Source: Anaerolineaceae bacterium
GTDB lineage: Bacteria > Chloroflexota > Anaerolineae > Promineifilales > Promineifilaceae
DNA length: 32,004 nucleotides
Assembly (NCBI GenBank): GCA_002699125.1
Contig: PABI01000065.1
Location: 1-32,004 of the forward strand
Direction of reading: 5' to 3'
Position numbers and translations under genes: made by a program. Below are positions 15,005-22,575 of this stretch, one piece after another; the first letter of the stretch is position 1, and each line of letters starts with the position of its first letter. The notes below the pieces were generated by a model. It searched no databases. It saw only the letters and a program-made list of their open reading frames with translations, and was not told where the DNA came from.

Positions 15005-15475
15005 ATGGCAAACCAGGCAGAACAAAACAATCAAGAACTTTTGCGGCAGAAGGTGGCTGAACAATTCCCGGATGAAGATTCGGCAAAAATTTTGGCATTG
15101 CTTTACCGGTATGAATCGCCCGCGGCGGCGGGGCGGCTGCGGGTGCAGCTGGCTATTCTCAAGTTGAGTAAGGGTAATGTGGACAGACTGCGGGAATATG
15201 TAGAAGTGGCCCGCACCGATTATCGGGACGTTTTATTTTGGGCCGAAACGCCGGAGCAAACCAAAGTCGTTAGCCCCAGAATTGCAAACCACCAACAGCA
15301 AGAAGCCCGCGCCAAATTTCGTCGCTACCTTATGCTGTTGCTCCTTGCGGCACTGCTGGTCATTATTCTGAGCGCGCGTTTGACCACAACAACAGGTGAA
15401 AGGCTGGCGATGTCGGGCATTTTTGTATTAGCTGGCCTTAACATCATCTGGCGAATTCAAAGGGGCCGCTTGTAA
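15005..15475 (+). CDS. Hypothetical protein with C-terminal membrane hairpin
   Basis: A 156-residue protein with a soluble helical N-terminal part (residues 1-100). It includes RVQLAILKLSKGNVDRLREYVEVARTDYRDVLFWAE in outline, and ends in two close transmembrane helices (about 105-123 and 130-147) with a short cytoplasmic RIQRGRL tail. The topology suggests the N-terminal part is cytosolic. It starts 7 bases after the regulator stop with GGTGAGGT as ribosome binding site, so it is probably co-transcribed. No family recognised. Proteins of this size with a YRDVLxWAE motif are seen in Chloroflexota. Confidence 0.75.
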   Translation: MANQAEQNNQELLRQKVAEQFPDEDSAKILALLYRYESPAAAGRLRVQLAILKLSKGNVDRLREYVEVARTDYRDVLFWAETPEQTKVVSPRIANHQQQEARAKFRRYLMLLLLAALLVIILSARLTTTTGERLAMSGIFVLAGLNIIWRIQRGRL

Positions 15476-15507
15476 TTGGGCGACAGTCTCAAGAAAAAGG
15501 AGCAGCG

Positions 15508-15915
15508 ATGGCAGGTTATTCAGGTACACCGCTCGTTAAAAAGTTAGGCATCAAATCAGGTTTTCGGCTGTACGCTAAAAATCCGCCGAATAATTACTTG
15601 GCGTTAATTGCGCCATTGCCGGACGGCGTACAGATTCTGCGCCGCCTGTCAGATGAATTAGACATGATTCATTTTTTCACCACCAGCCGGGCGGAATTGG
15701 CGGACAACATTGAGACGTTCATGAAGCGCATCAAGCAAGACGGCATGATTTGGGTCTCCTGGCCTAAAAAAGCTTCCAAGGTGCCCACCGACGTTACTGA
15801 AGACGTGATTCGGGAAGTGATTCTGCCGTTAGGTCTGGTCGATGTAAAAGTTTGCGCTGTTGACGCCACCTGGTCTGGCCTGAAGCTGGTCATTCGCAAA
15901 GAGAACAGGCGCTAA
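15508..15915 (+). CDS. DUF3052-like protein
   Basis: A 135-residue soluble protein. Its layout fits DUF3052: GTPLVKKLGIKSG at the N-terminus, a central IHFFTT, and the conserved MIWVSWPKKASK followed by DVKVCAVDATWSGLKLVIR. Function is unknown, and the domain is often called YdeI-like in wording but is distinct from it. AAAAAGGAG lies 6 bases before the ATG. It follows the small membrane protein by 32 bases in the same direction and probably belongs to the same transcript. Confidence 0.85.
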   Translation: MAGYSGTPLVKKLGIKSGFRLYAKNPPNNYLALIAPLPDGVQILRRLSDELDMIHFFTTSRAELADNIETFMKRIKQDGMIWVSWPKKASKVPTDVTEDVIREVILPLGLVDVKVCAVDATWSGLKLVIRKENRR

Positions 15916-15924
15916 ACATACATT

Positions 15925-16176
15925 ATGGACATTGCTTTCGATGAAGATCCTTTGCCCTTTATCGAGCATTTGGCCCGTGCGTTGGCCCAACGCTTCCATT
16001 GCTGCGCGCTCTGTGATGCCTCCCGCTTGGTGCTTAAGGAGAATAAGACCTACTATTCGCTGCTGTTTGAAGATGGGGCGGTCTACCTGGTGGATGATTT
16101 TGATTTTGAAGGGCGTGGTGAAGTGACCAAAATTGTGGCGCTCGGCTACAAACCGCCTGCGGGTGCTGGGGGGTAA
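15925..16176 (+). CDS. Small acidic hypothetical protein
   Basis: An 83-residue protein, 9 bases after the DUF3052 stop. It has a helical start (PFIEHLARALAQRF), a CCALC cluster and then an acidic beta-rich part (YYSLLFEDGAVYLVDDFDFEG). No clear ribosome binding site is visible, so translation may be coupled. The Cys pair and acidic tail give no firm function. The continuous frame and tight spacing favour a real gene. Confidence 0.6.
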   Translation: MDIAFDEDPLPFIEHLARALAQRFHCCALCDASRLVLKENKTYYSLLFEDGAVYLVDDFDFEGRGEVTKIVALGYKPPAGAGG

Positions 16177-16211
16177 ACGGGCAGGATGATCCTTATTGGA
16201 AGAGAGGTAAT

Positions 16212-16724
16212 ATGACAATTCGGATGGCGACAGTTGACGATGTAGAACAGATTGCGGCCGTTCACGTGCAGTCGTGGCAAGGGGCGTATCGGGGACTGCT
16301 GCCAGATGACTTTTTAGCTAATCTTTCGGTTGAGCGACGTATTGAACAGTGGCAGAGAGTGCTTTCTAATCCAGCCAACAATGTGCCTGTGTATGAAGAT
16401 GAGGGACAGGTGGTTGGGTTTGTATCGTACGGCCGTACCCGAGACGAAGATCTGGATCAAGACAAAACCGGCGAAATTTACGCCATCTACCTGCTGCCAG
16501 ACCGGTGGGGTAAAGGTTTTGGCGCCGCCCTCATGAAAGAAAGTCTTGCTCGACTGGAAAAACAAGGTTACCAGGCGGTATCGCTGTGGGCGCTGACGGG
16601 AAACGAGCGGGCTATCCGCTTTTATGAGCAGTTTGGCTTCAAACCAGACGGCACGACAAAGGTGGATAGCCGACCCGGTGGCCTAGAATTGCACGAAGTA
16701 CGTTATGTCAAGAATGTTGGTTAG
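16212..16724 (+). CDS. GNAT-family N-acetyltransferase
   Basis: Predicted 170-residue acetyl-CoA-dependent acyltransferase. The N-terminal motif (TIRMATVDDVEQIAAVHVQSW), the strand IYAIYLLPDRWGKGFGAAL carrying the acetyl-CoA-binding Q/RxxGxG/A pattern (RWGKGFG), and the C-terminal NERAIRFYEQFGF motif are all present and in order. Substrate unknown. AGAGAGGTAAT precedes the ATG. It is the last gene of the plus-strand run with normal base composition, and it carries the last ACGGCCGT before a 3.6-kb gap without one. Confidence 0.92.
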   Translation: MTIRMATVDDVEQIAAVHVQSWQGAYRGLLPDDFLANLSVERRIEQWQRVLSNPANNVPVYEDEGQVVGFVSYGRTRDEDLDQDKTGEIYAIYLLPDRWGKGFGAALMKESLARLEKQGYQAVSLWALTGNERAIRFYEQFGFKPDGTTKVDSRPGGLELHEVRYVKNVG

Positions 16725-16801
16725 GCGGGGAAACGGTTCACAAGGTTTATCATAACAATGCGTTGTTAGAATATTTCCCTTGGATTGCCGTATTTATTGG
16801 T

Positions 16802-17575
16802 ATGAACATAAACACAACTGTATTGGAAGCAATCATATTTGGCTTGATTTGTTTTTTGAGCATTGGGTTAGGCTTGCAGCAGTTAACCACTGAGTATGCT
16901 GGATTATTTGGCCCAAAAACGTTCAGTGCAGGAAGATGGTTTTATGAAGAGATTTTTTGGCCGAAATGGTTCCTGTGGGTTGTCCTTATCATAATTACAG
17001 TGATCAGTCCTTTTGGCTCAAGCCATTATTATGATTATTATGCTGCTGGATTTAGCTTCTGGCCATTGTTTTTTATTTGGCTTATAGGTGGTTGTCTAGG
17101 ATTAATTTTTGTTGAATTGTTCAGAGGAAATGATTTAAGCATTCTCCCTTTTATGGGATTTGGTGCCATCCTGTTGCTTGTTCTAGTTTTTTTCCTCTTT
17201 GTTCCAGGCGCGGGTCGAGATTTTCAAACTTTGTGGACTGCTCCTGCGATGGGTGAGGGTGTTGTTCAAGACAAATACTCTGGAGCAGCAGTACGACACC
17301 CATCCTATTATGTGGTGGTTGATAATACGGAATACAATGTTCCGAAGCATTCATTTTACAGAAGCATTCGCGAGGGGGAATATCTTGAGTTCCTCTATAA
17401 TCCCTTATCTAAACCGTATCTTGAGGCATTTGATTCCACAAAAGGTGATTTCACATTTTGGGGAGGTGTTATGGTCTTTTGTAACGCTGTCATCTGGCTA
17501 ACGACATTCTTTTTGGCTTTTACTGGATGGATTGCATTTCTCATAAATGGATGGTGGGTTGCTAGAGGATATTAA
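16802..17575 (+). CDS. Polytopic membrane protein with DUF3592-like soluble loop
   Basis: A protein of about 257 residues with roughly five hydrophobic helices. A soluble beta segment between helices 4 and 5 (GEGVVQDKYSG...YYVVVDNTEYNVP...GEYLEFLYNPLSKPYLEAF) resembles the DUF3592 pattern of membrane proteins with a small barrel-like insertion. The start is uncertain: ATG at 16802 lacks a good ribosome binding site, and TTG at 16763 would extend it by 13 residues. The coding DNA is noticeably AT-richer than its neighbours and lacks the ACGGCCGT palindrome, which suggests later acquisition. No function assigned. Confidence 0.7.
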   Translation: MNINTTVLEAIIFGLICFLSIGLGLQQLTTEYAGLFGPKTFSAGRWFYEEIFWPKWFLWVVLIIITVISPFGSSHYYDYYAAGFSFWPLFFIWLIGGCLGLIFVELFRGNDLSILPFMGFGAILLLVLVFFLFVPGAGRDFQTLWTAPAMGEGVVQDKYSGAAVRHPSYYVVVDNTEYNVPKHSFYRSIREGEYLEFLYNPLSKPYLEAFDSTKGDFTFWGGVMVFCNAVIWLTTFFLAFTGWIAFLINGWWVARGY

Positions 17576-17677
17576 CTTAAATTCTGTTCGGCCTGTTTAA
17601 CTTTTCTCCACAAGGCTATTAGGAGGCGCTTTCTAACGAGGAATAGATGAAGAGCGTAAATCGTGACAAATAACATA

Positions 17678-17706
17678 TTGTGAAACATCTAGAAACTATC
17701 TATACT
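17678..17706 (+). promoter_or_regulatory. Sigma-70-like promoter for the TPR membrane protein
   Basis: TTGTGA (17678-17683), a 17-base spacer and TATACT (17701-17706). The predicted transcript starts near 17713 and has a leader of about 50 bases before the ATG at 17762. This argues against translation starting at the in-frame codon at 17711. Confidence 0.55.
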
Positions 17707-17761
17707 GTTCGTGATTTTTTGGATATCAAACCAGTCGATTCTGTCAGGGAGCAAATCCATC

Positions 17762-19039
17762 ATGACACCATTGCAACATGCCGCGAAAGCCATTCGGGCA
17801 GGCGACAAAAGTTTAGGAAAAAAACTGCTGGTTGAACTGCTAAACGAAGATCCAACGAATGATATGGCCTGGGTGTGGATGTCGACCGTGGTTGGTACAG
17901 ACAAAATGCGCCGTGAATGCCTTGAGGAAGCTCTTAGGCATAATCCACACAACCAAACAGCCCAAAAGGGGCTGAAAAAGCTTCAACAATCTTCACAAGC
18001 TCCCACCTTCCCCTCAGCGGGCCATTCAGAACAAATCACACCTACAGTTACGGAATTATCGCAACAGATAACGCCGCAGGCAGAGCCAGTCACCTTTGCC
18101 CAAGCCCCAGCTATGTCCAAAGATAGCCAGGCGACTGTAGAATATTTATGCAAACGCATGATGCTCGAAAAAGGGCATGTCATTTTAGCACCTCATGATG
18201 ACCCTGTTCCGCTGATTAACCCGGATAATTTTTTGTTTCCAATTCTCACTGGTGAGATACCGGAACTGTTACCCTTGCAATCTTACTTTGACATCGTCCT
18301 TTTTCGGCAGACAGCCCCAAGATTTGATTTTATTTGCCTTAAGGTCTGCCGTCGCAAAAATGATCTGCCAACAATTAGCCAGGCCGAACTGATTGAGATA
18401 GGGCAGGCCTGTCTAAAATATTCCAACGTGGTGATGTACGGGCAAGTCATGCCGGTCATTGTTCAGGTTTGGGAGATATTTGAACGGCAATTTTCGCCAG
18501 AAGATGAGAATCGATTGAAAGGACTCAAGCGATTACCTGGCACCAAAAGCGTAGGCATTTTCGCATATGCCAGCGATGAATTTTCGCGTGAAATTGTATT
18601 TAGCTCAGGCTGGCCCCACCTCAGCGGTTACCGTAGGCGCTTTCAGCGTTTGCTAAATGAAGAGAACTCCTTTTCAGAAGAAAAAACGCTCCAGGCTATA
18701 GCCAATAGGCGATTAGAGGTAATGCCAATCCTGGCAGGAATCGTTCTGGGGGTGGCGCTTGGGCTAGGATTGCGAATTGGTGCCAGTAGCTTGGGCTGGC
18801 GTTACGATCTGGTTTTTGATAGTTTTATTTCTATTCTCATCTCATCTGTTGCTGTGTACCTGCCAGAATTTAAATTTTACAGTCGTTGGCAGGGTGTTTT
18901 AACGGCCTTTGGTTTTGGCATTGTTTTGTATGGAATTCTTCTTGTTTTTCTAAATTATGAGCCATCGTTTTGGTACGCGATTTCGCTGTTGTTCATTGTG
19001 GGTTGGGGACGGTTTATTGGCATTTATGTCGAGCCTTGA
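17762..19039 (+). CDS. TPR-like N-terminus, unknown central domain, C-terminal membrane helices
   Basis: A 425-residue protein. Residues 1-75 form a TPR-like pair (AAKAIRAGDKSLGKKLLVELLNEDP then LEEALRHNPHNQTAQKGLKKL), a module common in Chloroflexota. Residues 75-125 are a Pro/Gln-rich linker. Residues 125-320 are an unrecognised alpha/beta region (YFDIVLFRQTAPRFDFICLKV, then GQVMPVIVQVWEIF). The C-terminus has about four transmembrane helices. The central part vaguely recalls restriction-like or vWA-like folds, but no catalytic motif is clear. AGGGAG lies about 11 bases before the ATG. Like the preceding gene it is AT-richer and lacks ACGGCCGT. Confidence 0.75.
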   Translation: MTPLQHAAKAIRAGDKSLGKKLLVELLNEDPTNDMAWVWMSTVVGTDKMRRECLEEALRHNPHNQTAQKGLKKLQQSSQAPTFPSAGHSEQITPTVTELSQQITPQAEPVTFAQAPAMSKDSQATVEYLCKRMMLEKGHVILAPHDDPVPLINPDNFLFPILTGEIPELLPLQSYFDIVLFRQTAPRFDFICLKVCRRKNDLPTISQAELIEIGQACLKYSNVVMYGQVMPVIVQVWEIFERQFSPEDENRLKGLKRLPGTKSVGIFAYASDEFSREIVFSSGWPHLSGYRRRFQRLLNEENSFSEEKTLQAIANRRLEVMPILAGIVLGVALGLGLRIGASSLGWRYDLVFDSFISILISSVAVYLPEFKFYSRWQGVLTAFGFGIVLYGILLVFLNYEPSFWYAISLLFIVGWGRFIGIYVEP

Positions 19040-19070
19040 GCTAGCCAAATAATTCCTTTAAAACTAAAAA

Positions 19071-19098
19071 AGCGCTCTTCCCAGTCGAGAAGAGCGCT
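19071..19098 (-). terminator. Rho-independent terminator for the cyclase gene
   Basis: A perfect 10-bp stem AGCGCTCTTC / GAAGAGCGCT with an 8-base loop. On the minus strand it is followed by a T-run (TTTTTTAGTTTT), about 20 bases past the cyclase stop. It may also stop the convergent plus-strand gene. Confidence 0.9.
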
Positions 19099-19119
19099 CA
19101 GAAATTTCTGTCAAATTGA

Positions 19120-20877
19120 CTACTCCGCTAGCGCTCCTGTCAGGCGATAAATTTGCTCTGGGGTTTGGCGACCTTTCACTTTCATTGGCTCCAGCGGTTC
19201 GGCTTGAACCCAGTCGCGTACCTGTTCGTAGGTGGCGCTGCTGATGAGAATCTCGTCGGCCTGGGCGTTTTCCTGGATGCGCTTGGAGAGGTTGACCGCG
19301 TCGCCGATGGCCGAGTAATCCTTGCGCAGGCTGCTGCCCACGTTCCCGGCCACCGCTTCCCCCGTGTGAATGCCAATGCCAAAATGCAGCCGCCGGTCTT
19401 CCGACACCTCGGTCAGGTAGCGCTGCATATTTTTGCGGATCATCAGCGCGGTGCGGATGGCGCGCTCGGCGTGGTTTTCCTGCGGATTGAGCGGCGTGTT
19501 GTACAGGGCCATCACCGCGTCGCCCATGAATTTGTCGGTCAGTCCCTGGTACTCGTTAATGGCGAAGACAAACTCGGTGAAGTAGCCGTTCATGATCTGG
19601 ATGAGCTTTTCCGGGTCCAGATGTTCGCTGAAGGTGCTGTAGCCGCGCACGTCGGCAAAGAGCACGCTCATGATGCTGCGCTGCGGCCGTTGTGCAGCGT
19701 CAAGGTCACGAATCTGGTCCACCAGGGCCGGGGGCAGGTAGCGGCGCACGCTTTCCAGGCGTTTTTTCTCCGTCACGTCATCCAACACCATAGCCACGCC
19801 CAACATATCGTGATCATAGTCACGCAGCGGGGTGAGGGTGAGATTGAGTGATGTCATGCCAGGTCGCTTGTTCACAATGACATCGACTTCAGTGTTGTGC
19901 GCTCCGCCATTGGTCCATACGTCGTGAATGAGCGGCTCCACCGGCAGGCCGAGTGTTTCCATGGCGGTTGTGTAGGTTTGGTGCATAACGGCCGTATCTG
20001 GGAATCCCAAAATCCGTTCTGCTGCCCGGTTGTACAGGGCAATTCGCTCTTCCTCGTCAATGGTGATGACGCCGCTGGCGATGGAGGCGAACACGTTGTC
20101 CATCAAATCGCGCATCTCGGTGATCTCAATCAGGTGGTCCTGAATCTGCTGGAACAAACGCGCATTGTCGATAGCCACGGCCGCCTGGTTGGCAAACGAG
20201 GCCAGCAAATCCCGGTCGGTGTTGCCAAATACCCCGGCGGCAATGCGATTATCGGCGTAAATCACACCGGTGATGTCATCCTTAATTTTGAGGGGAACGC
20301 ACAAAATGGAGCGTAGATTGTAGCTGATGATACTTTCCTGGGCGGCAAAGCGACTGTCCGATTGGGCGTTCATCGTTACCACCGGCTCGCCGGTTTCGGC
20401 CACGGTGCGCACAATGCTGCGGCTAATTTCGAAGGCGGAGGATTTTTCGATGGTTTCCCGGTCTACATTGCGGTAAAGGCTTACCTCTTGCTCGCCGGTT
20501 TCCTCATCTTTTAGCAGCAAGATGGCCCGCTCGGCCTTGGTGAGGTCGATAATAGAGTCCATGACAAAGCCCAACACTTCGTTAAGATCAAGCGAAGTGT
20601 TGATGACCCGGCTGATTTCTTGCAGAGCCTGGAGCTGTTCCTGCTCTTTTTGCTGCTCTTTGAAGCGCCGTTCCAAATCTTCCAGGTTGCGCCGCACGTG
20701 CACCAGCAGGCGGGCAAGCTCATCGCTGGATTGGGTGGCGGCTCTTTGAGCGATTTCGGCGCGGGTGGTGATGAGGGTTTGGTGCTGTTGATTGACGGTG
20801 CTGCCAAGATTATCAATCAGATCGCGCAGCTGGCGGATATTGGACTGAATCTGGGTAATTGACGGTAAATCGTTCAA
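19120..20877 (-). CDS. GAF-PAS class III adenylate cyclase
   Basis: Predicted 585-residue soluble adenylate cyclase making cAMP. A coiled-coil N-terminus spans 1-90, with a GAF domain at about 90-245, a PAS domain at about 255-375 and a class III catalytic domain at about 395-580. Catalytic residues are complete: metal-binding Asp409 (FADVRG) and Asp453 (MGDAVM), purine-specifying Lys449 and Asp526, and transition-state Asn529 and Arg533 (GDAVNLSKR). It should therefore be an active homodimeric cyclase controlled by small-molecule binding or redox through GAF and PAS. The start is TTG at 20877, preceded by GAGGATGCAACA; no in-frame ATG exists before residue 106. It is monocistronic with its own terminator. 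No cAMP-binding protein is seen nearby. Confidence 0.95.
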   Translation of the reverse strand: MNDLPSITQIQSNIRQLRDLIDNLGSTVNQQHQTLITTRAEIAQRAATQSSDELARLLVHVRRNLEDLERRFKEQQKEQEQLQALQEISRVINTSLDLNEVLGFVMDSIIDLTKAERAILLLKDEETGEQEVSLYRNVDRETIEKSSAFEISRSIVRTVAETGEPVVTMNAQSDSRFAAQESIISYNLRSILCVPLKIKDDITGVIYADNRIAAGVFGNTDRDLLASFANQAAVAIDNARLFQQIQDHLIEITEMRDLMDNVFASIASGVITIDEEERIALYNRAAERILGFPDTAVMHQTYTTAMETLGLPVEPLIHDVWTNGGAHNTEVDVIVNKRPGMTSLNLTLTPLRDYDHDMLGVAMVLDDVTEKKRLESVRRYLPPALVDQIRDLDAAQRPQRSIMSVLFADVRGYSTFSEHLDPEKLIQIMNGYFTEFVFAINEYQGLTDKFMGDAVMALYNTPLNPQENHAERAIRTALMIRKNMQRYLTEVSEDRRLHFGIGIHTGEAVAGNVGSSLRKDYSAIGDAVNLSKRIQENAQADEILISSATYEQVRDWVQAEPLEPMKVKGRQTPEQIYRLTGALAE

Positions 20878-20902
20878 TGTTGCATCCTCTGGCTGGTCAT
20901 TT

Positions 20903-20955
20903 ACGTAAACCGAACAACGTTTTTAGAAAATCCAATGGTTATTTGCGGTTTACGT
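20903..20955. repeat. ACGTAAACCG / CGGTTTACGT inverted repeat upstream of cyclase
   Basis: Exact 10-base arms (20903-20912 and 20946-20955) surround 33 bases, immediately upstream of the cyclase TTG start. It could be an operator pair for a dimeric regulator or a member of the GTAAACCG repeat family also present at 12908-12950. Confidence 0.55.
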
Positions 20956-21026
20956 TTAATCACTACAAAACAACAAGAGGCTATGACAAACTGCAACCCC
21001 TTTTCATGAAGTGCAAGGACAAGTAG

Positions 21027-21092
21027 GTGTTAAGCAAATCACAATAATCGATTGGGTATATTTTGAAGATCCTGGTGTGATTTGCCTAATAC
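21027..21092. promoter_or_regulatory. 17-bp inverted repeat, possible paired operator
   Basis: The arms GTGTTAAGCAAATCACA (21027-21043) and TGTGATTTGCCTAATAC (21076-21092) are inverse at 15 of 17 positions around a 32-base centre. They lie in the 450-bp divergent region between the cyclase and the thioredoxin lipoprotein. TGTGA/TCACA half-sites recall CRP-family operators but in inside-out orientation and too widely spaced for one dimer. The rest of 20956-21240 shows no gene. Confidence 0.5.
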
Positions 21093-21240
21093 TTATCAGT
21101 ATAGCAGGTTTTATTACAATCTAGCTGACTATCTTCCCCTAGAGTATAGGCAGGCCGCAAATTTTCCGTAAATGATAAGTGAAGGCTCATTCGGTAAGCA
21201 TTCTGTAAGCCTCTTTTAAGCTATGTGGCGTAGAGTGTGT

Positions 21241-21282
21241 CCGTATTCAGTAGGTCGGTGATCAGTATTCAGTAATCGGTGT
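21241..21282 (+). repeat. GTATTCAGTAATCGGT-type repeat
   Basis: GTATTCAGTAGGTCGGTGAT is followed by CAGTATTCAGTAATCGGTGT, related to the inverse of 12938-12978. It lies just upstream of the thioredoxin-lipoprotein gene. Confidence 0.6.
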
Positions 21283-21327
21283 GTTGAGTAGTGATTGAAT
21301 ACTGGAAACTGCTCTGGAGGTAACCAG

Positions 21328-21960
21328 ATGAGACGAAAACAGATGTTGTGGGGCACGGCCGTATTCCTCATATTCATTCTTACTTTAGCAGCCTGCACGG
21401 CCCCTTCTGCCCAAGAAACCGGCCGCGGAGAGGGTGAGGGCATCACCGGCGATGCAGAAGTGCCGCCCACAGAAGAGGCGATCATGGTGGAGTTACCTGA
21501 TATGGGCGAAGCGCCTGAATTTCAAAATGATGTCTGGCTCAACAGTGAGGTCCCGGTGACATTAGCCGCCCAGCGGGGCAAGGTGGTGCTGCTGGAGTTC
21601 TGGACCTTTGGCTGCATCAACTGCCAGCGCACCATCCCCTGGATAAAAGAGTGGCAGTCTGCCTACGAAGGGGATGATTTTACGGTCATTAGCATTCATT
21701 ACCCGGAATTTGCCTACGAGCGCGAGATCGACAACGTGCGCGATGCGCTGGAGCGGTACGAGATTACCTACCCGGTGGCTATCGACAACGACCGCAAGAC
21801 CTGGGCAGCCTACAACCAGCGCTTTTGGCCCACCACTTATTTGATTGACAAGAACGGCCGTATCCGCTACCAGCACATCGGCGAATTCAGTCGCGGCTCC
21901 GATTTGGAAGCGGTGGCCGCGATTGAAACACTTATGGCTGAACCCGATCCGGGGGAATGA
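21328..21960 (+). CDS. TlpA/DipZ-like thioredoxin-fold lipoprotein
   Basis: Predicted 210-residue lipid-anchored extracytoplasmic thiol-disulfide protein. The lipobox LAAC gives Cys23, then an acidic linker of about 40 residues. A thioredoxin fold follows with active site CINC (Cys96 and Cys99, context FWTFGCINCQRTIPW) and the cis-Pro strand WPTTYLID. The CINC context matches TlpA- and DipZ-type reductants rather than DsbA-type oxidants. GGAGGT 6-7 bases upstream fixes the ATG at 21328. An upstream in-frame start at 21295 would lack a ribosome binding site. A strong terminator follows. It may reduce periplasmic thiols or support cytochrome or copper-site maturation. Confidence 0.92.
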   Translation: MRRKQMLWGTAVFLIFILTLAACTAPSAQETGRGEGEGITGDAEVPPTEEAIMVELPDMGEAPEFQNDVWLNSEVPVTLAAQRGKVVLLEFWTFGCINCQRTIPWIKEWQSAYEGDDFTVISIHYPEFAYEREIDNVRDALERYEITYPVAIDNDRKTWAAYNQRFWPTTYLIDKNGRIRYQHIGEFSRGSDLEAVAAIETLMAEPDPGE

Positions 21961-22063
21961 GAAAGCCATAGAGAAAATAGAGAAAAAACTCTGCGACAAT
22001 AATAAGATTTGGTAAACGTAGCTGATCACATCTTGTCAAACAGATACAAATTCGCTACTTTTG

Positions 22064-22093
22064 AGGGCGCAGTCAATTGGCTGCGCCCTTTTT
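22064..22093 (+). terminator. Rho-independent terminator after the thioredoxin gene
   Basis: The stem AGGGCGCAG / CTGCGCCCT (9 bp, 8-base loop) is followed by TTTT, about 100 bases downstream of the stop at 21960. It separates this gene from the Rieske gene. Confidence 0.88.
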
Positions 22094-22142
22094 GCTGCTC
22101 GTATAGCAGGGGCAAAATTTAAAAAAGAATCGAAACTATACG

Positions 22143-22201
22143 TGTCATTCCCCGAAAGCGGGCGTCCAAGCAAATGGATTCCTGCCTTCGCAGGAATGAC
22201 A
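22143..22201. repeat. TGTCATTCCCCGAAAGCGGG ... CAGGAATGACA inverted repeat
   Basis: TGTCATTCC and GGAATGACA termini surround internal hairpins (CCCCGAAAGCGGG and CCTGCCTTCGCAGG). This is a very widespread repeat whose translated hallmark is VIPAKAGIH. It lies in front of the Rieske gene, and any start earlier than 22228 would translate it. Confidence 0.88.
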
Positions 22202-22227
22202 CACAGCCCGATCAATACTATTACGAT

Positions 22228-22575
22228 ATGCATTTATTTCGCTCCAAAGCGACACCAGACGCTGAAGGTTATTTTACAACCGTTCCTGCTGATGCTGTGC
22301 AGGCGGACCAGATGACGGCCGTTACCCTCAATGGCCACAAAATTATCCTCACCAGCTGGGAGGGCGAACTGTATGCTTTCTCCGCTGAATGTCCGCACGC
22401 CTCGACCGATTTTGCCAAGGGGTGGCTGAGCCGTTACAAGGTGACCTGTGCTGATCATGAATATTGCTGGGACATTCGCAACGGCCGTATCCTCTGGCCC
22501 GAAGATGAAAATTACCGCCTCAAAAAATACCCCGTCAAAGTAGAAGCGGGCATTGTGAAGGTGAAACTTGATTGA
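22228..22575 (+). CDS. Rieske [2Fe-2S] ferredoxin-like protein
   Basis: Predicted 115-residue soluble Rieske-type ferredoxin. The cluster motif is complete: Cys55-x-His57 (CPH), 16 residues, then Cys74-x2-His77 (CADH). The hydrophobic segment following the second motif, YCWDIRNGR, replaces the usual H-G-x-x-F. This gives NirD- or dioxygenase-ferredoxin-like size without membrane anchor or signal peptide, so it is probably cytoplasmic. The start at 22228 is chosen because the upstream in-frame codon at 22174 lies inside the repeat. No good ribosome binding site is visible. It carries two ACGGCCGT palindromes and overlaps the next ORF by 8 bases. Confidence 0.9.
   Translation: MHLFRSKATPDAEGYFTTVPADAVQADQMTAVTLNGHKIILTSWEGELYAFSAECPHASTDFAKGWLSRYKVTCADHEYCWDIRNGRILWPEDENYRLKKYPVKVEAGIVKVKLD

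Noticed and set aside
21027..21092. Single CRP operator
   Set aside because: The half-sites point TCACA then TGTGA with a 32-base centre, opposite in order to the TGTGA-N6-TCACA consensus. Only a looser operator hypothesis is kept.
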